A stretch of DNA of 64,000 nt, taken from the NCBI RefSeq assembly GCF_017813395.1, contig NZ_JAGIZB010000008.1:152284-216283 (forward strand), written 5' to 3'. This document shows, piece after piece, positions 1-9,119 of the stretch. This DNA is from Pararoseomonas baculiformis (lineage in GTDB: Bacteria > Pseudomonadota > Alphaproteobacteria > Acetobacterales > Acetobacteraceae). Position 1 is the first letter of the stretch. The number at the start of each line of letters is the position of its first letter. The position numbers and the translations under genes were made by a program. The notes beneath the pieces were generated by a model that was given only the letters and a program-made list of their open reading frames with translations, made no database searches and was not told the DNA's origin.

Positions 1-1284
1 GAAGGCGCCCGCATCACCCGCAACCTGGCCGATATCCCGACGGCGGTGATGGGCGAATGGGGCGAAGGTGGCCCGGTCATCGCCATCCTGGGCGAGTATG
101 ACGCGCTGCCCGGCCTGTCGCAGGTCGCCGGCATTGCTGAGAAGCAGGAGGTCGAGGCAGGCGGCCACGGCCATGGCTGCGGCCACAACCTGCTCGGCGC
201 CGCCTCCCTTCTCGCCGCCGCGGCGGTGAAGGACTGGCTGAAGGAGAACAACATCCCGGGCCGCGTGCGCTATTATGGCTGCCCCGCGGAGGAAGGCGGC
301 GCCGCCAAGGGCTTCATGGCGCGGGACGGCGTGTTCGACGACGTGGACATCGCCATTTCCTGGCACCCCGCCTCTTTCTCCGGCGTGAACGAGGCCGTCT
401 CCCTCGCCAATACCCGCATCGACTTCACCTTCCACGGCCGCTCCTCCCATGCCGCCGCCGCGCCGGAGCTGGGCCGTTCCGCGCTGGATGCCGTGGAGCT
501 GATGAATGTCGGCGTGAACTACATGCGCGAGCACATGCCGGACCATGCGCGCATCCACTACGCCATGCTGGATGGCGGCGGCATCGCGCCGAATGTCGTG
601 CAGTCCCGCGCGAAGGTCCGCTACCTCATCCGCGCGCGCGACCTGCCCGAGCTGAACATGCTGGTGGGCCGCGTGAAGAAGATCGCCGAGGGCGCCGCGC
701 TGATGACCGAGACGCGGGTTGAGACCGCGGTGGTCAGCGCCGTTTCCAACCTCCTCGGCAATACGCCGCTGGAGAAGGCGATGTATGACAACTTCCTTCG
801 CCTCGGCCCGCCTCAGTGGGATGACGAGGACCGGAAGTACGCCGCCGAGATCCAGGGCACGCTGACCGAAGCGGATATCGCCGCCGCGCATCGTCGCCAC
901 GGGCTGAAGGTGGAGCCGGGCAAGTCGCTCTGCGACATCATCGTGCCGCTGGAGAACCGGGGCGAGGGTGGCGTCGGCTCCACCGATGTGGGCGATGTCT
1001 CCTGGGCCGTGCCCACGGTACAGGCGCGTGGCGCCACCTGCGCCATCGGCACGCCCTTCCATTCCTGGCAGCTCACCGCGCAGGGCAAGGCGCCCCACGC
1101 CCATAAGGGCATGGTCCATGTGGCGAAGGTGATGGCGGGCACGGCCGTGGACGCCATCCGCGATCCCGCACTGATCGAGCGTGCCAAGGCGGAGTTCAAG
1201 GAGAGGACGGGCGGGAAGCCTTATGAGTCCCCGCTGCCGAAGGATCTGGCGCCGCCGATCAAGGCGATGGGCCAGGGCGTGTGA
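1..1284 (+). CDS. M20 family amidohydrolase (AbgB-like), 5' truncated by the window
   Basis: The frame is already open at base 1, so the N-terminus lies outside the window. The visible 427 codons carry M20 metallopeptidase features: the metal-site motif GHGHGCGHN, the acidic pair in CPAEEGGAAK, and the dimerisation-domain signature FHGRSSHAAAAPELG. These resemble subunit B of p-aminobenzoyl-glutamate hydrolase and related aminoacylases that remove an acyl or aroyl group from an amino acid. A binuclear metal centre and cytoplasmic location are expected from the family. The gene converges on a Bug receptor gene, with a perfect 12-bp hairpin between them. The substrate is not determined by the sequence. 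Confidence 0.85.
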   Translation, partial: EGARITRNLADIPTAVMGEWGEGGPVIAILGEYDALPGLSQVAGIAEKQEVEAGGHGHGCGHNLLGAASLLAAAAVKDWLKENNIPGRVRYYGCPAEEGGAAKGFMARDGVFDDVDIAISWHPASFSGVNEAVSLANTRIDFTFHGRSSHAAAAPELGRSALDAVELMNVGVNYMREHMPDHARIHYAMLDGGGIAPNVVQSRAKVRYLIRARDLPELNMLVGRVKKIAEGAALMTETRVETAVVSAVSNLLGNTPLEKAMYDNFLRLGPPQWDDEDRKYAAEIQGTLTEADIAAAHRRHGLKVEPGKSLCDIIVPLENRGEGGVGSTDVGDVSWAVPTVQARGATCAIGTPFHSWQLTAQGKAPHAHKGMVHVAKVMAGTAVDAIRDPALIERAKAEFKERTGGKPYESPLPKDLAPPIKAMGQGV

Positions 1285-1292
1285 AACGGATC

Positions 1293-1319
1293 GGGGCGGG
1301 AGGCCTTGCCTCCCGCCCC
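1293..1319. terminator. Hairpin between convergent genes
   Basis: A perfect 12-bp stem (1293-1304 with 1308-1319) and a 3-nt loop sit 8 bases after the stop of the M20 gene and 8 bases before the end of the convergent Bug gene. There is no clear T-tract on either side, so it may end transcription in both directions weakly or protect the 3' ends. Confidence 0.55.
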
Positions 1320-1326
1320 GGCGCTC

Positions 1327-2313
1327 TCAGTCCGCCTTGATGCCGGCGGACTGGATGATCGGCTCCCACTTCGCGATCTCGTCGTCCAGCCACTTCTTGG
1401 CCGTGGCCGGCGTCGTGTCGGACCGGGTCTCCATCGTCAGCGCGGAGAGGCGCTGCTGCACGCTTTCCATGGCCATGACCTTGTTGAAGGCCTGGTTGAT
1501 CGTGCTGACCGTGGCTTCCGGCGTGCCCGCGGGGGCGAAGACCATGTGCCAGGTATAGGCCTCGTAGCCCGGCACGCCCGCCTCGTTGAAGGTGGGGATG
1601 TCCGGCACCTGCGGGATGCGCTTGCCGCCCGAGATCGCCAGCCCCTTCACCTCGCCGCGCTGCACGAAGGGCAGCGCGGAATTGGCGACGTCCAGCATCA
1701 TGGCGACCGTGCCGTTCAGCAGGTCGGGCATGGCGGCGGCCGAGCCGCGATAGGGCACATGCGCCACCTTGAGGCCGCCGGCCTGGCGCAGGAAGAGCTC
1801 CGTGGCCAGGTGCAGCGCGGCGCCGTTCCCGGTGGAGGCGTAGTCATACTTGCCCGGGTTCTTCCTGAGGAGCTCGATCAGCTCCGGCAGGGAATTCACC
1901 GGCAGGTCCTTGTTCACCATCATCAGCATCGGGATGACACCGGTAAGGGCGACCGGGGTGAAATCCGCCAGCGGGTCGAAGGGCAGGCGCGGGAAGATCG
2001 CACGCAGCGCCGCATGGGCGATGGTGGTGTAGAGCAGCGTTTGCCCGTCCTTGGACGCCTTGGCCACCATGTCCGAGCCGACGACCACGCCCGCGCCGGT
2101 CCGGTTTTCCACGATCACCCGCTGCGGGAGCATCTTGGACAGCTCATCGGCGATGAGACGGGCCGGCACGTCGGTGGGGCCACCCGCGGCGAAGGGCACG
2201 ACCAGCCGCACGGGCGCGTTGGGCCAGCTTCCCTGGGCGCGGACGGCGGGTGCGGCGAGAGGCGCGGCGGCAAGGCCGGCGGCCCCGGCGATGAGATGAC
2301 GACGCTGGATCAT
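1327..2313 (-). CDS. Bug-family tripartite tricarboxylate transporter receptor
   Basis: Periplasmic solute receptor of the Bug (TctC-like) family, about 328 residues, the usual length. The N-terminus MIQRRHLIAGAAGLAA has a twin-arginine-like start and a hydrophobic stretch ending in AVRAQG, a likely cleavage site. The mature part opens with the family hallmark WPNAPVRLVVPFAAGGPTDV and contains ENRTGAGVVVGSDMVAK. The start at 2313 is preferred over an upstream ATG at 2349 because it opens directly into the signal peptide. No TctA/TctB membrane subunits are nearby, common for this expanded family. It follows the ammonia-lyase gene by 32 bases on the same strand and may bind a substrate of that operon (inference). 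The ligand is unknown. Confidence 0.9.
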   Translation of the reverse strand: MIQRRHLIAGAAGLAAAPLAAPAVRAQGSWPNAPVRLVVPFAAGGPTDVPARLIADELSKMLPQRVIVENRTGAGVVVGSDMVAKASKDGQTLLYTTIAHAALRAIFPRLPFDPLADFTPVALTGVIPMLMMVNKDLPVNSLPELIELLRKNPGKYDYASTGNGAALHLATELFLRQAGGLKVAHVPYRGSAAAMPDLLNGTVAMMLDVANSALPFVQRGEVKGLAISGGKRIPQVPDIPTFNEAGVPGYEAYTWHMVFAPAGTPEATVSTINQAFNKVMAMESVQQRLSALTMETRSDTTPATAKKWLDDEIAKWEPIIQSAGIKAD

Positions 2314-2345
2314 GAAAGGCAGTTCCCTGGCGTATGGAAGTTTCG

Positions 2346-3542
2346 TCACCCCAAAAGGGGCGCCAGGGGGGTGGTGTCAACGCCTGGACGGGTCACGAGG
2401 CTCTCATAAACGTCTCGGTCCGTTGCACCCTCCGTGCCGAAAAGAAGCACCTGGCTGCCGGCGGACAGCCCCAGCGCGGCGCGGGCCTGCGGGTCCTGTG
2501 CCACAAGGGCAAGCCCGGCCAGCCCGGCCACGCCGCTCTCCCCGGCCTCCAGCGGCGGGTCGCGCCGCGCCAGCAGGCGCATGGCGGCAATGGCGGCCGA
2601 ATCGGGGATCGCCATGAAGGCGAAGGCGGCGCGCTCCAGTTCCTGCCAGGCCAGCAGGCTGGGCTCGCCGCAGGCCAGGCCCGCCATGATCGTGTCCAGC
2701 TCTCCCGGAACCGTGCGGGCCTCCCCGGCCTCGGCACTGGCCAGGAGGCAGGCGGCACGCTCCGGTTCGACCACCACCAGCTTCGCTGCCTGCCCGTACC
2801 GGGCCCGCAGCGCCACGGAAACAGCGGCGGCCACGCCCCCTACCCCGCCCTGGATGAAGACATGGCTGGGTGGCGCGGGCATGGCATCCAGCGCCTCCTC
2901 CGCCATCAGCCGGTAGCCCTGCATCACCTCGCGCGGCGTCTCGGTATAGCCGGGCCAGGAGGTGTCGGAGACGAGGTGCCAGCCACCTGCGCGCGCGGCT
3001 TCCTCGGAAGCACGGACGGAATCGTCATAGGTGCCGGGCACCTCCCGCACCTCCGCGCCATAGGCGGCGATCGCGTCCCGCCGCCCCTGGCTGACGCCGG
3101 GATGGACGAAGATGACGCAGCGTGCCCCGAAGCGCCGGGCTCCCCAGGCGACGCTGCGGCCATGATTGCCGTCGGTGGCGCATGTGATGGTGACAGCCGC
3201 GGTGACGTCGGCGAAGCGCCCGGATTCGAGGTCCGCGACCGTGGCGGCATTGGCCACGCCCATCCGGGCCAGCTCCCGCGCGATCACGCCCGCCACAGCA
3301 TGGGCACCGCCCAGGGCCTTGAAGGAGCCAAGGCCGAAGCGCGAGGCTTCCTGCTTGTAGAACACCGCGCCCAGGCCGAGCGGCGCCACGAGCTCGGGCA
3401 ACGTAACCAAGGGGGTCGGCACGTAGCCCGGCCAGGCGGTGATGGCAGCCCTCGCGCGCCGCCACCCGCCCTCGGGCAGGACGACGACGCCGGGCACGCC
3501 ATGGCGGGGATTGATGAAGAGGCGGAAGGGATGGTCCGTCAT
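2346..3542 (-). CDS. dpaL: Diaminopropionate ammonia-lyase (PLP-dependent)
   Basis: Fold-type II PLP enzyme that splits 2,3-diaminopropionate (and some D/L-serine) into pyruvate and ammonia. The Schiff-base lysine lies in GLGSFKALGG, followed by CATDGNHGRSVAWG, typical of DpaL/YgeX. A glycine-rich phosphate loop, QGGVGGVAAAV, lies further on. About 398 residues matches the family. The start is uncertain: ATG at 3542 gives the family-like N-terminus MTDHPFRLF, but the best Shine-Dalgarno sequence abuts a TTG at 3578 in the same frame. It lies in a minus-strand run with an amidase, an M20 peptidase, a small membrane protein and a Bug receptor, suggesting catabolism of an imported amino-acid derivative. 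Confidence 0.85.
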   Translation of the reverse strand: MTDHPFRLFINPRHGVPGVVVLPEGGWRRARAAITAWPGYVPTPLVTLPELVAPLGLGAVFYKQEASRFGLGSFKALGGAHAVAGVIARELARMGVANAATVADLESGRFADVTAAVTITCATDGNHGRSVAWGARRFGARCVIFVHPGVSQGRRDAIAAYGAEVREVPGTYDDSVRASEEAARAGGWHLVSDTSWPGYTETPREVMQGYRLMAEEALDAMPAPPSHVFIQGGVGGVAAAVSVALRARYGQAAKLVVVEPERAACLLASAEAGEARTVPGELDTIMAGLACGEPSLLAWQELERAAFAFMAIPDSAAIAAMRLLARRDPPLEAGESGVAGLAGLALVAQDPQARAALGLSAGSQVLLFGTEGATDRDVYESLVTRPGVDTTPLAPLLG

Positions 3543-3585
3543 GCCGCGAAGAAGGTCACGCCGCGCGCCACCGGGCAACCTCCCC

Positions 3586-3870
3586 TCACCAGCAGAGCAG
3601 CAGGTCGATCAACATCAGCAGGTAGCCCAGGGCGATCACCACCAGCCCCAGGAACACCAGCACGATCCCGACGCCGTAGCGCAGTGTGTCCATGCCGTAG
3701 TCCAGCAGCATCCGGCCGAACGCCACCGTCTCCCGCCCGCCATAGCAGCTCCGCTTGGGCGGCTCCGGCCGCATCTGCACCAGGGGCGCGGCGCAGGCCG
3801 GGGCCGGGGCCTCGCCCGCCGCCGCGAAAAGCAGCAGCGGCAGGACGAGGAGGCGCCCCTTGCCGGCCAC
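3586..3870 (-). CDS. Small putative membrane protein
   Basis: Unrecognised 94-residue protein. It starts with a signal-like segment (GRLLVLPLLLFAAAGEA, residues 5-21) and ends in a strongly hydrophobic stretch (residues 66-94), with a short polar middle that has single cysteines at 26 and 42. It lies 6 bases after the M20 peptidase stop and 43 bases before the ammonia-lyase start, so it is probably co-transcribed. A single-pass or hairpin inner-membrane protein is likely; no function can be named. The tight spacing and strand-consistent reading make it a real gene rather than a shadow. Confidence 0.6.
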   Translation of the reverse strand: MAGKGRLLVLPLLLFAAAGEAPAPACAAPLVQMRPEPPKRSCYGGRETVAFGRMLLDYGMDTLRYGVGIVLVFLGLVVIALGYLLMLIDLLLCW

Positions 3871-3876
3871 CGGCGG

Positions 3877-5064
3877 CTAGAGCCCCGCCCGGTCCAGGCG
3901 CAGGATGGCGCGTGCCAGGGCCTGGGCGCGGGGAACGAGGCTGGCCACCTCCAGATACTCCTCCGGGCTATGGGCCTTGCCGCCCACCGGGCCGACGGCG
4001 CAGAGGGTGGGCGCGCCCACCGCGGCGGTGAAGCCGCTATCGGCGCATCCGCCGGAAAACTCCCCCTTGATCTGCAGCCCGCTCTCGGACGCGGCGCCAC
4101 GATACATCTCGAACATGCGCGCGGCGGCAGGGGTCTGGGTCAGGGGCAGGAACTCACCGCGAATGGTGAGCACCGCCTTCGTGCCGGGCACGAAGGACTT
4201 CGCCACGATGTCGTGGATCTTGCCCATGACCTCCTCCCGGTCCGCCGGCTCCACATAGCGCAGGTCGATCTGCATCTGTGCGGAGGGCGCCACCGTGTTC
4301 ACGCTCTGCCCGCCGCTGACCAGCCCGACATTCAGCGTGATGCCGCGCTTGAGATCCGTCAGCGCATGGATGGCGGTCACCTTCTGCGCCAGCTCGCCGA
4401 TCGCGCTGATCCCCGCTTCGAAATTGCCGCCCGAATGCGCGGCGCGCCCTTCGATATCCATCACCATGAAGACGCCGCCCTTGCGGCCCGTCACCACGCC
4501 GCCGCCGGGGCGCCCGGGCTCGGAGTTGAACACCACGCGGGCGCGGCGCGCCTCATCCTCGATCACCGGGCGGCCCTCGGGGGAGCCGATCTCCTCATCG
4601 CCGGTGAAAAGCCCGACCAGCGGGCCGGGCGCCCCGCCCATCTCCTTGAAGGCGGCGATGACGAACATGTTCATCACCAACCCCGCCTTCATGTCGGCCA
4701 CGCCCGGGCCATAGGCGATGCCGTCCTCCACGCGGAAGGGCCGCCGCTCCGGCTCGCCCTTGGGGAAAACCGTGTCCCGGTGGCCCATCAGCACGATGTT
4801 GCGCTGGGCGTTGCCCTGGGCGGCCGCGTCGCCCTCGGCCGCAAGCGTCGCACGCAGGCAGTCGCCGAAGCGCTCGCCCGTCACCGTCTCCACGGGGATG
4901 CCGCGCGCACTGAAAAAGGCGCGGACCTGCTCGCCCACGGCATCCACGCCCGCCTTGTCATAGGAACCGCCATCGGTGTTCACCATGGCTTCCAGCGTGG
5001 CGAGCATCTCGCCCTGCCTGCCGGCCAGCCATTCCAGGACGCGGCTCTCTGTATCGGCACTCAT
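3877..5064 (-). CDS. M20 family metallopeptidase (carboxypeptidase G2-like)
   Basis: Zinc-type exopeptidase of about 395 residues. Metal and catalytic positions are visible: GHRDTVF (His/Asp), GPGVADMKAG (bridging Asp), TGDEEIGSPEG (catalytic and ligand Glu), and the dimerisation-domain motif GRAAHSGGNFEAGISAI. This pattern fits glutamate carboxypeptidase/carboxypeptidase G2 relatives that remove a C-terminal amino acid or acyl group. The start at 5064 (MSADTESR) is preferred because GGAG lies about 9 bases upstream; an in-frame ATG at 5112 overlaps the amidase gene. It follows the amidase by 44 bases and precedes the small membrane protein by 6, so it belongs to the same probable operon. The substrate is unknown. 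Confidence 0.85.
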   Translation of the reverse strand: MSADTESRVLEWLAGRQGEMLATLEAMVNTDGGSYDKAGVDAVGEQVRAFFSARGIPVETVTGERFGDCLRATLAAEGDAAAQGNAQRNIVLMGHRDTVFPKGEPERRPFRVEDGIAYGPGVADMKAGLVMNMFVIAAFKEMGGAPGPLVGLFTGDEEIGSPEGRPVIEDEARRARVVFNSEPGRPGGGVVTGRKGGVFMVMDIEGRAAHSGGNFEAGISAIGELAQKVTAIHALTDLKRGITLNVGLVSGGQSVNTVAPSAQMQIDLRYVEPADREEVMGKIHDIVAKSFVPGTKAVLTIRGEFLPLTQTPAAARMFEMYRGAASESGLQIKGEFSGGCADSGFTAAVGAPTLCAVGPVGGKAHSPEEYLEVASLVPRAQALARAILRLDRAGL

Positions 5065-5108
5065 TCGGGTCACTCCAGGAGGGATGACAGGGCGCAGGGC
5101 GGCGGCCC

Positions 5109-6506
5109 TCACGCCATCGGGTTGGCTTCCGGCATGGCCAGCGCGCGCTCAAGCGCCCGGGCGCCGCGAAGGCAGAGATCGTCCCGGCCCTGCGCCGCCA
5201 CGATCTGCACGGCGCGCGGCATGCCCTCGGCGTCCAACCCGGCGGCCAGCGCGATGGCCGGCTGGCGCGTCAGGTTCTGCGTGAAGGTCCAGGGCGCCCA
5301 GTCCCGCCACAGCGCCTCGGTGGGCCGGATGGTGGGTTGGTCCGCTGCGAAGGCCGCCGTAGGCGTCGCGGCGGTGAGAATGAGGTCGTAGCGCAGGTGG
5401 AAAAGGCCCATCCGGTGCGCCGCCTCCACCCGCATCGCATCGGCGGCCAGGAAGTCGATGGCCGAGAGCCCGCCCTCGCGCCGCGCCACATCGGCCAGGC
5501 CATCATCGAGGTCGGAGCGCTTCTCCTCCGGCGTGGCGGCCACCAGCTTGGCCAGGGCCACGCCCCAGACCCGCCCGAAGATCTGGCGCGTATCGGGCAG
5601 TTCGGGATCGGTCTCCTCCACCAGCGCGCCCTCGGCGCGCAGCGTGTCGGCGGCGCGCTGCAGCGCGGCCTCGCCATCGGCGTCCAGCGGCGGCTCATAG
5701 CCCCAGCGGCGCACGAGCGCGACGCGCATGCCGCGCACACCTTCCTCGATACCCATCCGCCACTCGCGCGGGTCATCGGGCAAGCAGAGCGGGTCGCGCG
5801 CATCGGCCCGGGCGATAGCGTTCATCATCAGCGCGGCATCCCGCACCGTGCGGGTCATCGGCCCGGCGCAGGCCACGGCGGAAAAGGCGCCATGCGGCCA
5901 TTGCGGCACGCGCCCATAGCTCGGCTTGTAGCCGACGATGCCGCAATAGGCGGCGGGGATGCGGATGGAGCCGCCCGCATCCGTTCCGATATGCAAGGCC
6001 CCGAAGGCTGCCGCCGCCGCCGCCCCGGCGCCGGAGGAGGACCCACCGGTGGTGCGCTGGAAATCCCAGGGGTTGCGGGTAATGCCGTGCAGCGGGCAGT
6101 CGCCCGGCGTCTTCCAGCCGAACTCCGTGGTGGTGGTCTTGCCGATGATGACGGCACCGGCCGCCTTCAGCCCGAGCACGGCGGGCGCGTCCTCGCCTTG
6201 CGGGCGCGGGTCGGTGGTGCGGCTGCCCCGGCGCGTGGGGAAGCCGGCCATGTGCAGCAGGTCCTTCACCGTGCAGGGCACGCCGTCCAGCGGGCCCAGG
6301 GGGCGCCCGGCCATCCAGCGCGCCTCGCTCTCCCCGGCTTGGCGTAGGGCGTGGGGGTTCATCACCGCAAAGGCGTTCACCGCCGGGTTATGGCGCGCCA
6401 CCCGCTCCATCACCGCCTTCAAGGCCTCCACGGGGCTCAGGGCACGGCGGGAATAAAGGGCGAGCAGCGTTTCCGCGTTCATCAGCGCGGGATCAATGGC
6501 GGGCAT
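5109..6506 (-). CDS. Amidase (amidase-signature family)
   Basis: Amidase-signature enzyme of 465 residues hydrolysing an amide bond with a Ser-cisSer-Lys triad. The triad is visible as Lys81 in GVPCTVKDLL, the serines of TTGGSSSGAGAA (156-158), and Ser180 in GTDAGGSIRIPAAY. Length and architecture are ordinary for GatA-like catabolic amidases; GatB and GatC are absent, so it is not the tRNA amidotransferase subunit. It is the first gene of the minus-strand run amidase, M20 peptidase, small membrane protein, DpaL, Bug receptor. The specific amide substrate cannot be read from the sequence. Confidence 0.9.
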   Translation of the reverse strand: MPAIDPALMNAETLLALYSRRALSPVEALKAVMERVARHNPAVNAFAVMNPHALRQAGESEARWMAGRPLGPLDGVPCTVKDLLHMAGFPTRRGSRTTDPRPQGEDAPAVLGLKAAGAVIIGKTTTTEFGWKTPGDCPLHGITRNPWDFQRTTGGSSSGAGAAAAAAFGALHIGTDAGGSIRIPAAYCGIVGYKPSYGRVPQWPHGAFSAVACAGPMTRTVRDAALMMNAIARADARDPLCLPDDPREWRMGIEEGVRGMRVALVRRWGYEPPLDADGEAALQRAADTLRAEGALVEETDPELPDTRQIFGRVWGVALAKLVAATPEEKRSDLDDGLADVARREGGLSAIDFLAADAMRVEAAHRMGLFHLRYDLILTAATPTAAFAADQPTIRPTEALWRDWAPWTFTQNLTRQPAIALAAGLDAEGMPRAVQIVAAQGRDDLCLRGARALERALAMPEANPMA

Positions 6507-6587
6507 CTGGAACCTGGAATGGGAGGGGCAGTGGCGATCTTGGGGCGCCAGGATGGACCCAGCGGGCCGGCGAAGGAACCCCGGCTC

Positions 6588-7226
6588 CTAATGCCCCGCC
6601 GCCAGCCGGTCCCGGGTTTCGGCAACCAGTGACCGGCTCATCTCCTCCAGCCCCGCCACGGCGGCCAGGCGCGGCGCGGCCGCCTCGGCCTCGGTTTCGG
6701 AAAGGATCACGGGGAGCAGCCCCGTCGCGCTGCAAAGCCCCGCCATCAGGGTGTCCCGCGCCTCCGGGATCTCGCCTTCGAGCAGAACCGCCCGCAGCCG
6801 GGCGCGGGTGGCGTTCATCGCACTGCCATCGGCCTTCGGGTAGCGCCGGTCCGGCAGCAGCAGCAGGCGGCGCCCCTTGTCCAGGCGCAGGACCCCGCGC
6901 TGCACCAGCCGGTCCAACAGGGCTTGGCGAAGCGAGGCGCCCTGGGGGGCGAGATGGCCCATCCACCACCGGCTGTCCTGGCCCTCAGGGCCGGCGGAGA
7001 CACGGGCCAGGATGCCGTCCAGCACGGGATCGCCGGTCGGGGCCGAATTCTCGACGAAAAGCCGGTCGATATCGCTGTCCAGCCGCCCCGCAAGGGCGAG
7101 CTCCATCAGCACCGCCCCGACCAGGGCCAGGGAGACGGCTTGGTCGGGCACGCCAAGCGGGCGGCCCGTCTCGTCATCCAGGGTGAGGAGGACGACCTCC
7201 TCGGGCATGGTCAGGGCGATGCTCAT
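6588..7226 (-). CDS. GPP34 (GOLPH3/VPS74-like) family protein
   Basis: About 212 residues with the GPP34 start MSIALTMPEEVVLLTLDDET, then a predicted helical region (SLALVGAVLMELALAGRLD), as in GOLPH3-type phosphoinositide-binding proteins. Eukaryotic members hold Golgi glycosyltransferases through PI4P; bacterial members are poorly characterised and a lipid-associated role is only inferred. The start at 7226 matches the family N-terminus; in-frame ATGs at 7241 and 7286 would only add proline-rich residues. It stands alone between the amidase and gamma-glutamyltransferase genes on the same strand. Confidence 0.75.
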   Translation of the reverse strand: MSIALTMPEEVVLLTLDDETGRPLGVPDQAVSLALVGAVLMELALAGRLDSDIDRLFVENSAPTGDPVLDGILARVSAGPEGQDSRWWMGHLAPQGASLRQALLDRLVQRGVLRLDKGRRLLLLPDRRYPKADGSAMNATRARLRAVLLEGEIPEARDTLMAGLCSATGLLPVILSETEAEAAAPRLAAVAGLEEMSRSLVAETRDRLAAGH

Positions 7227-7351
7227 GATGGGCGGGAGCATAGCGCCCCGCGCCCCCGGGAAGGAGGGGCCTTCAGGCGGCAGCAATACCTACCCCCTGT
7301 GCACCGCCGCTCACTCGGCCGCGAATGCCGCGGCCCCTGACGGTCCCCGGT

Positions 7352-8959
7352 TCAGGCCCTCGCCGCCAGGGCCGCCGACCAGGGCGACATCACATCGGTG
7401 ATGCCGGTCGCCACACCCTCCCCGTCCCGCGCGATGAAGTTGGGGCAGGCGAAGTTCACGGGGAGCACGGCGTGCTCCACCACCTCCAGTTCGCCATCCT
7501 CCGCCAGCCCGTCCAGCACATCCGGCCCCAGGCGCCGGTCGGCAGTCACGGAATCGGGGCCGGAAACATCGATGCGGGGCATATGCGCCGCCTCTTCGGG
7601 GCCCATGCCGAAATCCAGCTGGAAGGCGAGCATCTGGCACACGCTGGCCAGGATGCGCCGCCCGCCCGAGGCACCGCCGGCCAGGATCGGGCGCGTCTCC
7701 TCCCCCACCCGCGTCACCACGACGGGGCTCATGTTGCACAGGGGGCGGGCACCGGGGCGGATGGCGTTGGCGCTGCCGGGCTGCGGGTCGAACCACATCA
7801 TCCCGTTGTTCATCAGCACGCCCGTGCGGGGCAGCACCACGCGGCTGCCCATGGAGGAAAGCAGCGTGGTGGTGACCGAAACCATCATCCCGTCCTTGTC
7901 GCAGACCGTCAGATGCGTGGTGCAGGTTTCCGCGGCTTCCTTGGCGCCGGTTTCGGCTCCGAGCCCCGCCAGGCGGTCGGCATAGGCCCGGCGCATCGCA
8001 GCGGCGAGGCCGCGGTACCAGCCCGCGCCAGCCCCGCCACCGACGGAGACGCCGTCCATCGCGGCCACCACCGCCGCCATGGTCGGGGCGGCCGTCAGCC
8101 CGCCCGCCGTGTGGATGGTGTGGGTGCCGCGCCAGGCAATGGGCATGGCCTCCCGCACCGAGGCATGGCAGCCCGACAGATCCGCCGCGCTGATCACGCC
8201 GCCCATCGCCTGGATATCGGCAACGAGATCACCGGCCAGCCCGCCCTCGTAGAAATCCCGCAGCCCGTGCTGGCGCAGCCGCTCCAGCGTCTCGGCGAGG
8301 CGTCCCTGGGGCAGGTAGCCCGGCTTGCCCTGGTAGGGCGGGTTGGGCGGCAGGCCATCGGGCAGGTAGATCCGCGCGCTCTCCTCATAGAGGCGCAGCA
8401 CCTTGGCCGAGGCCGATACCTTCAGCGTGGTGAACCAGTCCTGGGCCAATCCGCGCCGGGCGAGCGCGATGGCAGGCCCCAGCAGCGCGTCCAGCCCCAG
8501 GCCGGTGCCGAAGCGCTCCCGCAGCAGGTCGTAGCCCGCGACGGCGGAGGGAATCACGAAGGAGAGCGGGCCGTGGATGTTCACGTCGCCCACCACCTCC
8601 GGCCAGGCGAAAAGGTCCTGCTTCCATTTGCCGGTCAGGGGATAGGCGGAGGGGTCCACCCCCGCGGACGCGACCGGGCCGAAATCCACCACCTGGGGCG
8701 CCGATCCGGGCCGGTGGACCAGGGCGAAGCCGATGCCGCCCAGCCCGCTGTTCCAAGGCTCGGCCGTGGCCAGGGCGAAGGCGGCGGCGACCGCCGCATC
8801 CGCCGCGTTCCCGCCCGCCTCCAGCACCGCGACTCCCGCCTCGGCCGCGGCGCGGGACTGGGAGGCCACCACACCACCCCGGCCAGACGCGGCCGGCTTC
8901 GTTAGCACCCAGTGCTGGCTGGCATGGGGCGGCGGGGCATAGGCGGTGAGTTCGGACAT
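7352..8959 (-). CDS. Gamma-glutamyltransferase family protein
   Basis: N-terminal nucleophile hydrolase of about 535 residues that transfers or hydrolyses gamma-glutamyl groups (glutathione and analogues) after autocleavage. Visible are the N-terminal GGNAADAAVAAAFAL motif, the cleavage-site nucleophile in CTTHLTV (Thr347; the residue before it is Cys rather than the usual Gly), SSMGSRVVLPRTGVLMNNG, and the glycine pair in GGASGGRRI. No clear signal peptide follows the start at 8959, where AGGTG lies 7 bases upstream; a periplasmic location is therefore not supported. Longer upstream frame extensions are unlike the family. It is divergent from malate synthase across 160 bases. Confidence 0.88.
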   Translation of the reverse strand: MSELTAYAPPPHASQHWVLTKPAASGRGGVVASQSRAAAEAGVAVLEAGGNAADAAVAAAFALATAEPWNSGLGGIGFALVHRPGSAPQVVDFGPVASAGVDPSAYPLTGKWKQDLFAWPEVVGDVNIHGPLSFVIPSAVAGYDLLRERFGTGLGLDALLGPAIALARRGLAQDWFTTLKVSASAKVLRLYEESARIYLPDGLPPNPPYQGKPGYLPQGRLAETLERLRQHGLRDFYEGGLAGDLVADIQAMGGVISAADLSGCHASVREAMPIAWRGTHTIHTAGGLTAAPTMAAVVAAMDGVSVGGGAGAGWYRGLAAAMRRAYADRLAGLGAETGAKEAAETCTTHLTVCDKDGMMVSVTTTLLSSMGSRVVLPRTGVLMNNGMMWFDPQPGSANAIRPGARPLCNMSPVVVTRVGEETRPILAGGASGGRRILASVCQMLAFQLDFGMGPEEAAHMPRIDVSGPDSVTADRRLGPDVLDGLAEDGELEVVEHAVLPVNFACPNFIARDGEGVATGITDVMSPWSAALAARA

Positions 8960-9119
8960 CGGGACACCTGGTTTGACTGCCGCCGGGAGCCTCGCGCCGC
9001 GGGGGCACTTCGGCAAGGTCCCGCGGGCGCCGTGGTTTGCCCCCTTGGCCCGCCCCCTTGGCCCGGGGCCTGCGCCCGGCTTATCTGGCCGCCGCTGAGT
9101 TCTCAGGAGGAAGACGCCC

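Noticed and set aside
2334..5391. Long plus-strand frames over the amidohydrolase region
   Set aside because: Antisense to dpaL and the M20 gene, with repetitive Arg/Pro/Gly content and no ribosome-binding sites.
9040..9065. Two 13-bp direct repeats upstream of glcB as an operator
   Set aside because: C-rich repeats in GC-rich DNA are common, and no dyad symmetry or known regulator site is seen; kept only as a remark under glcB.
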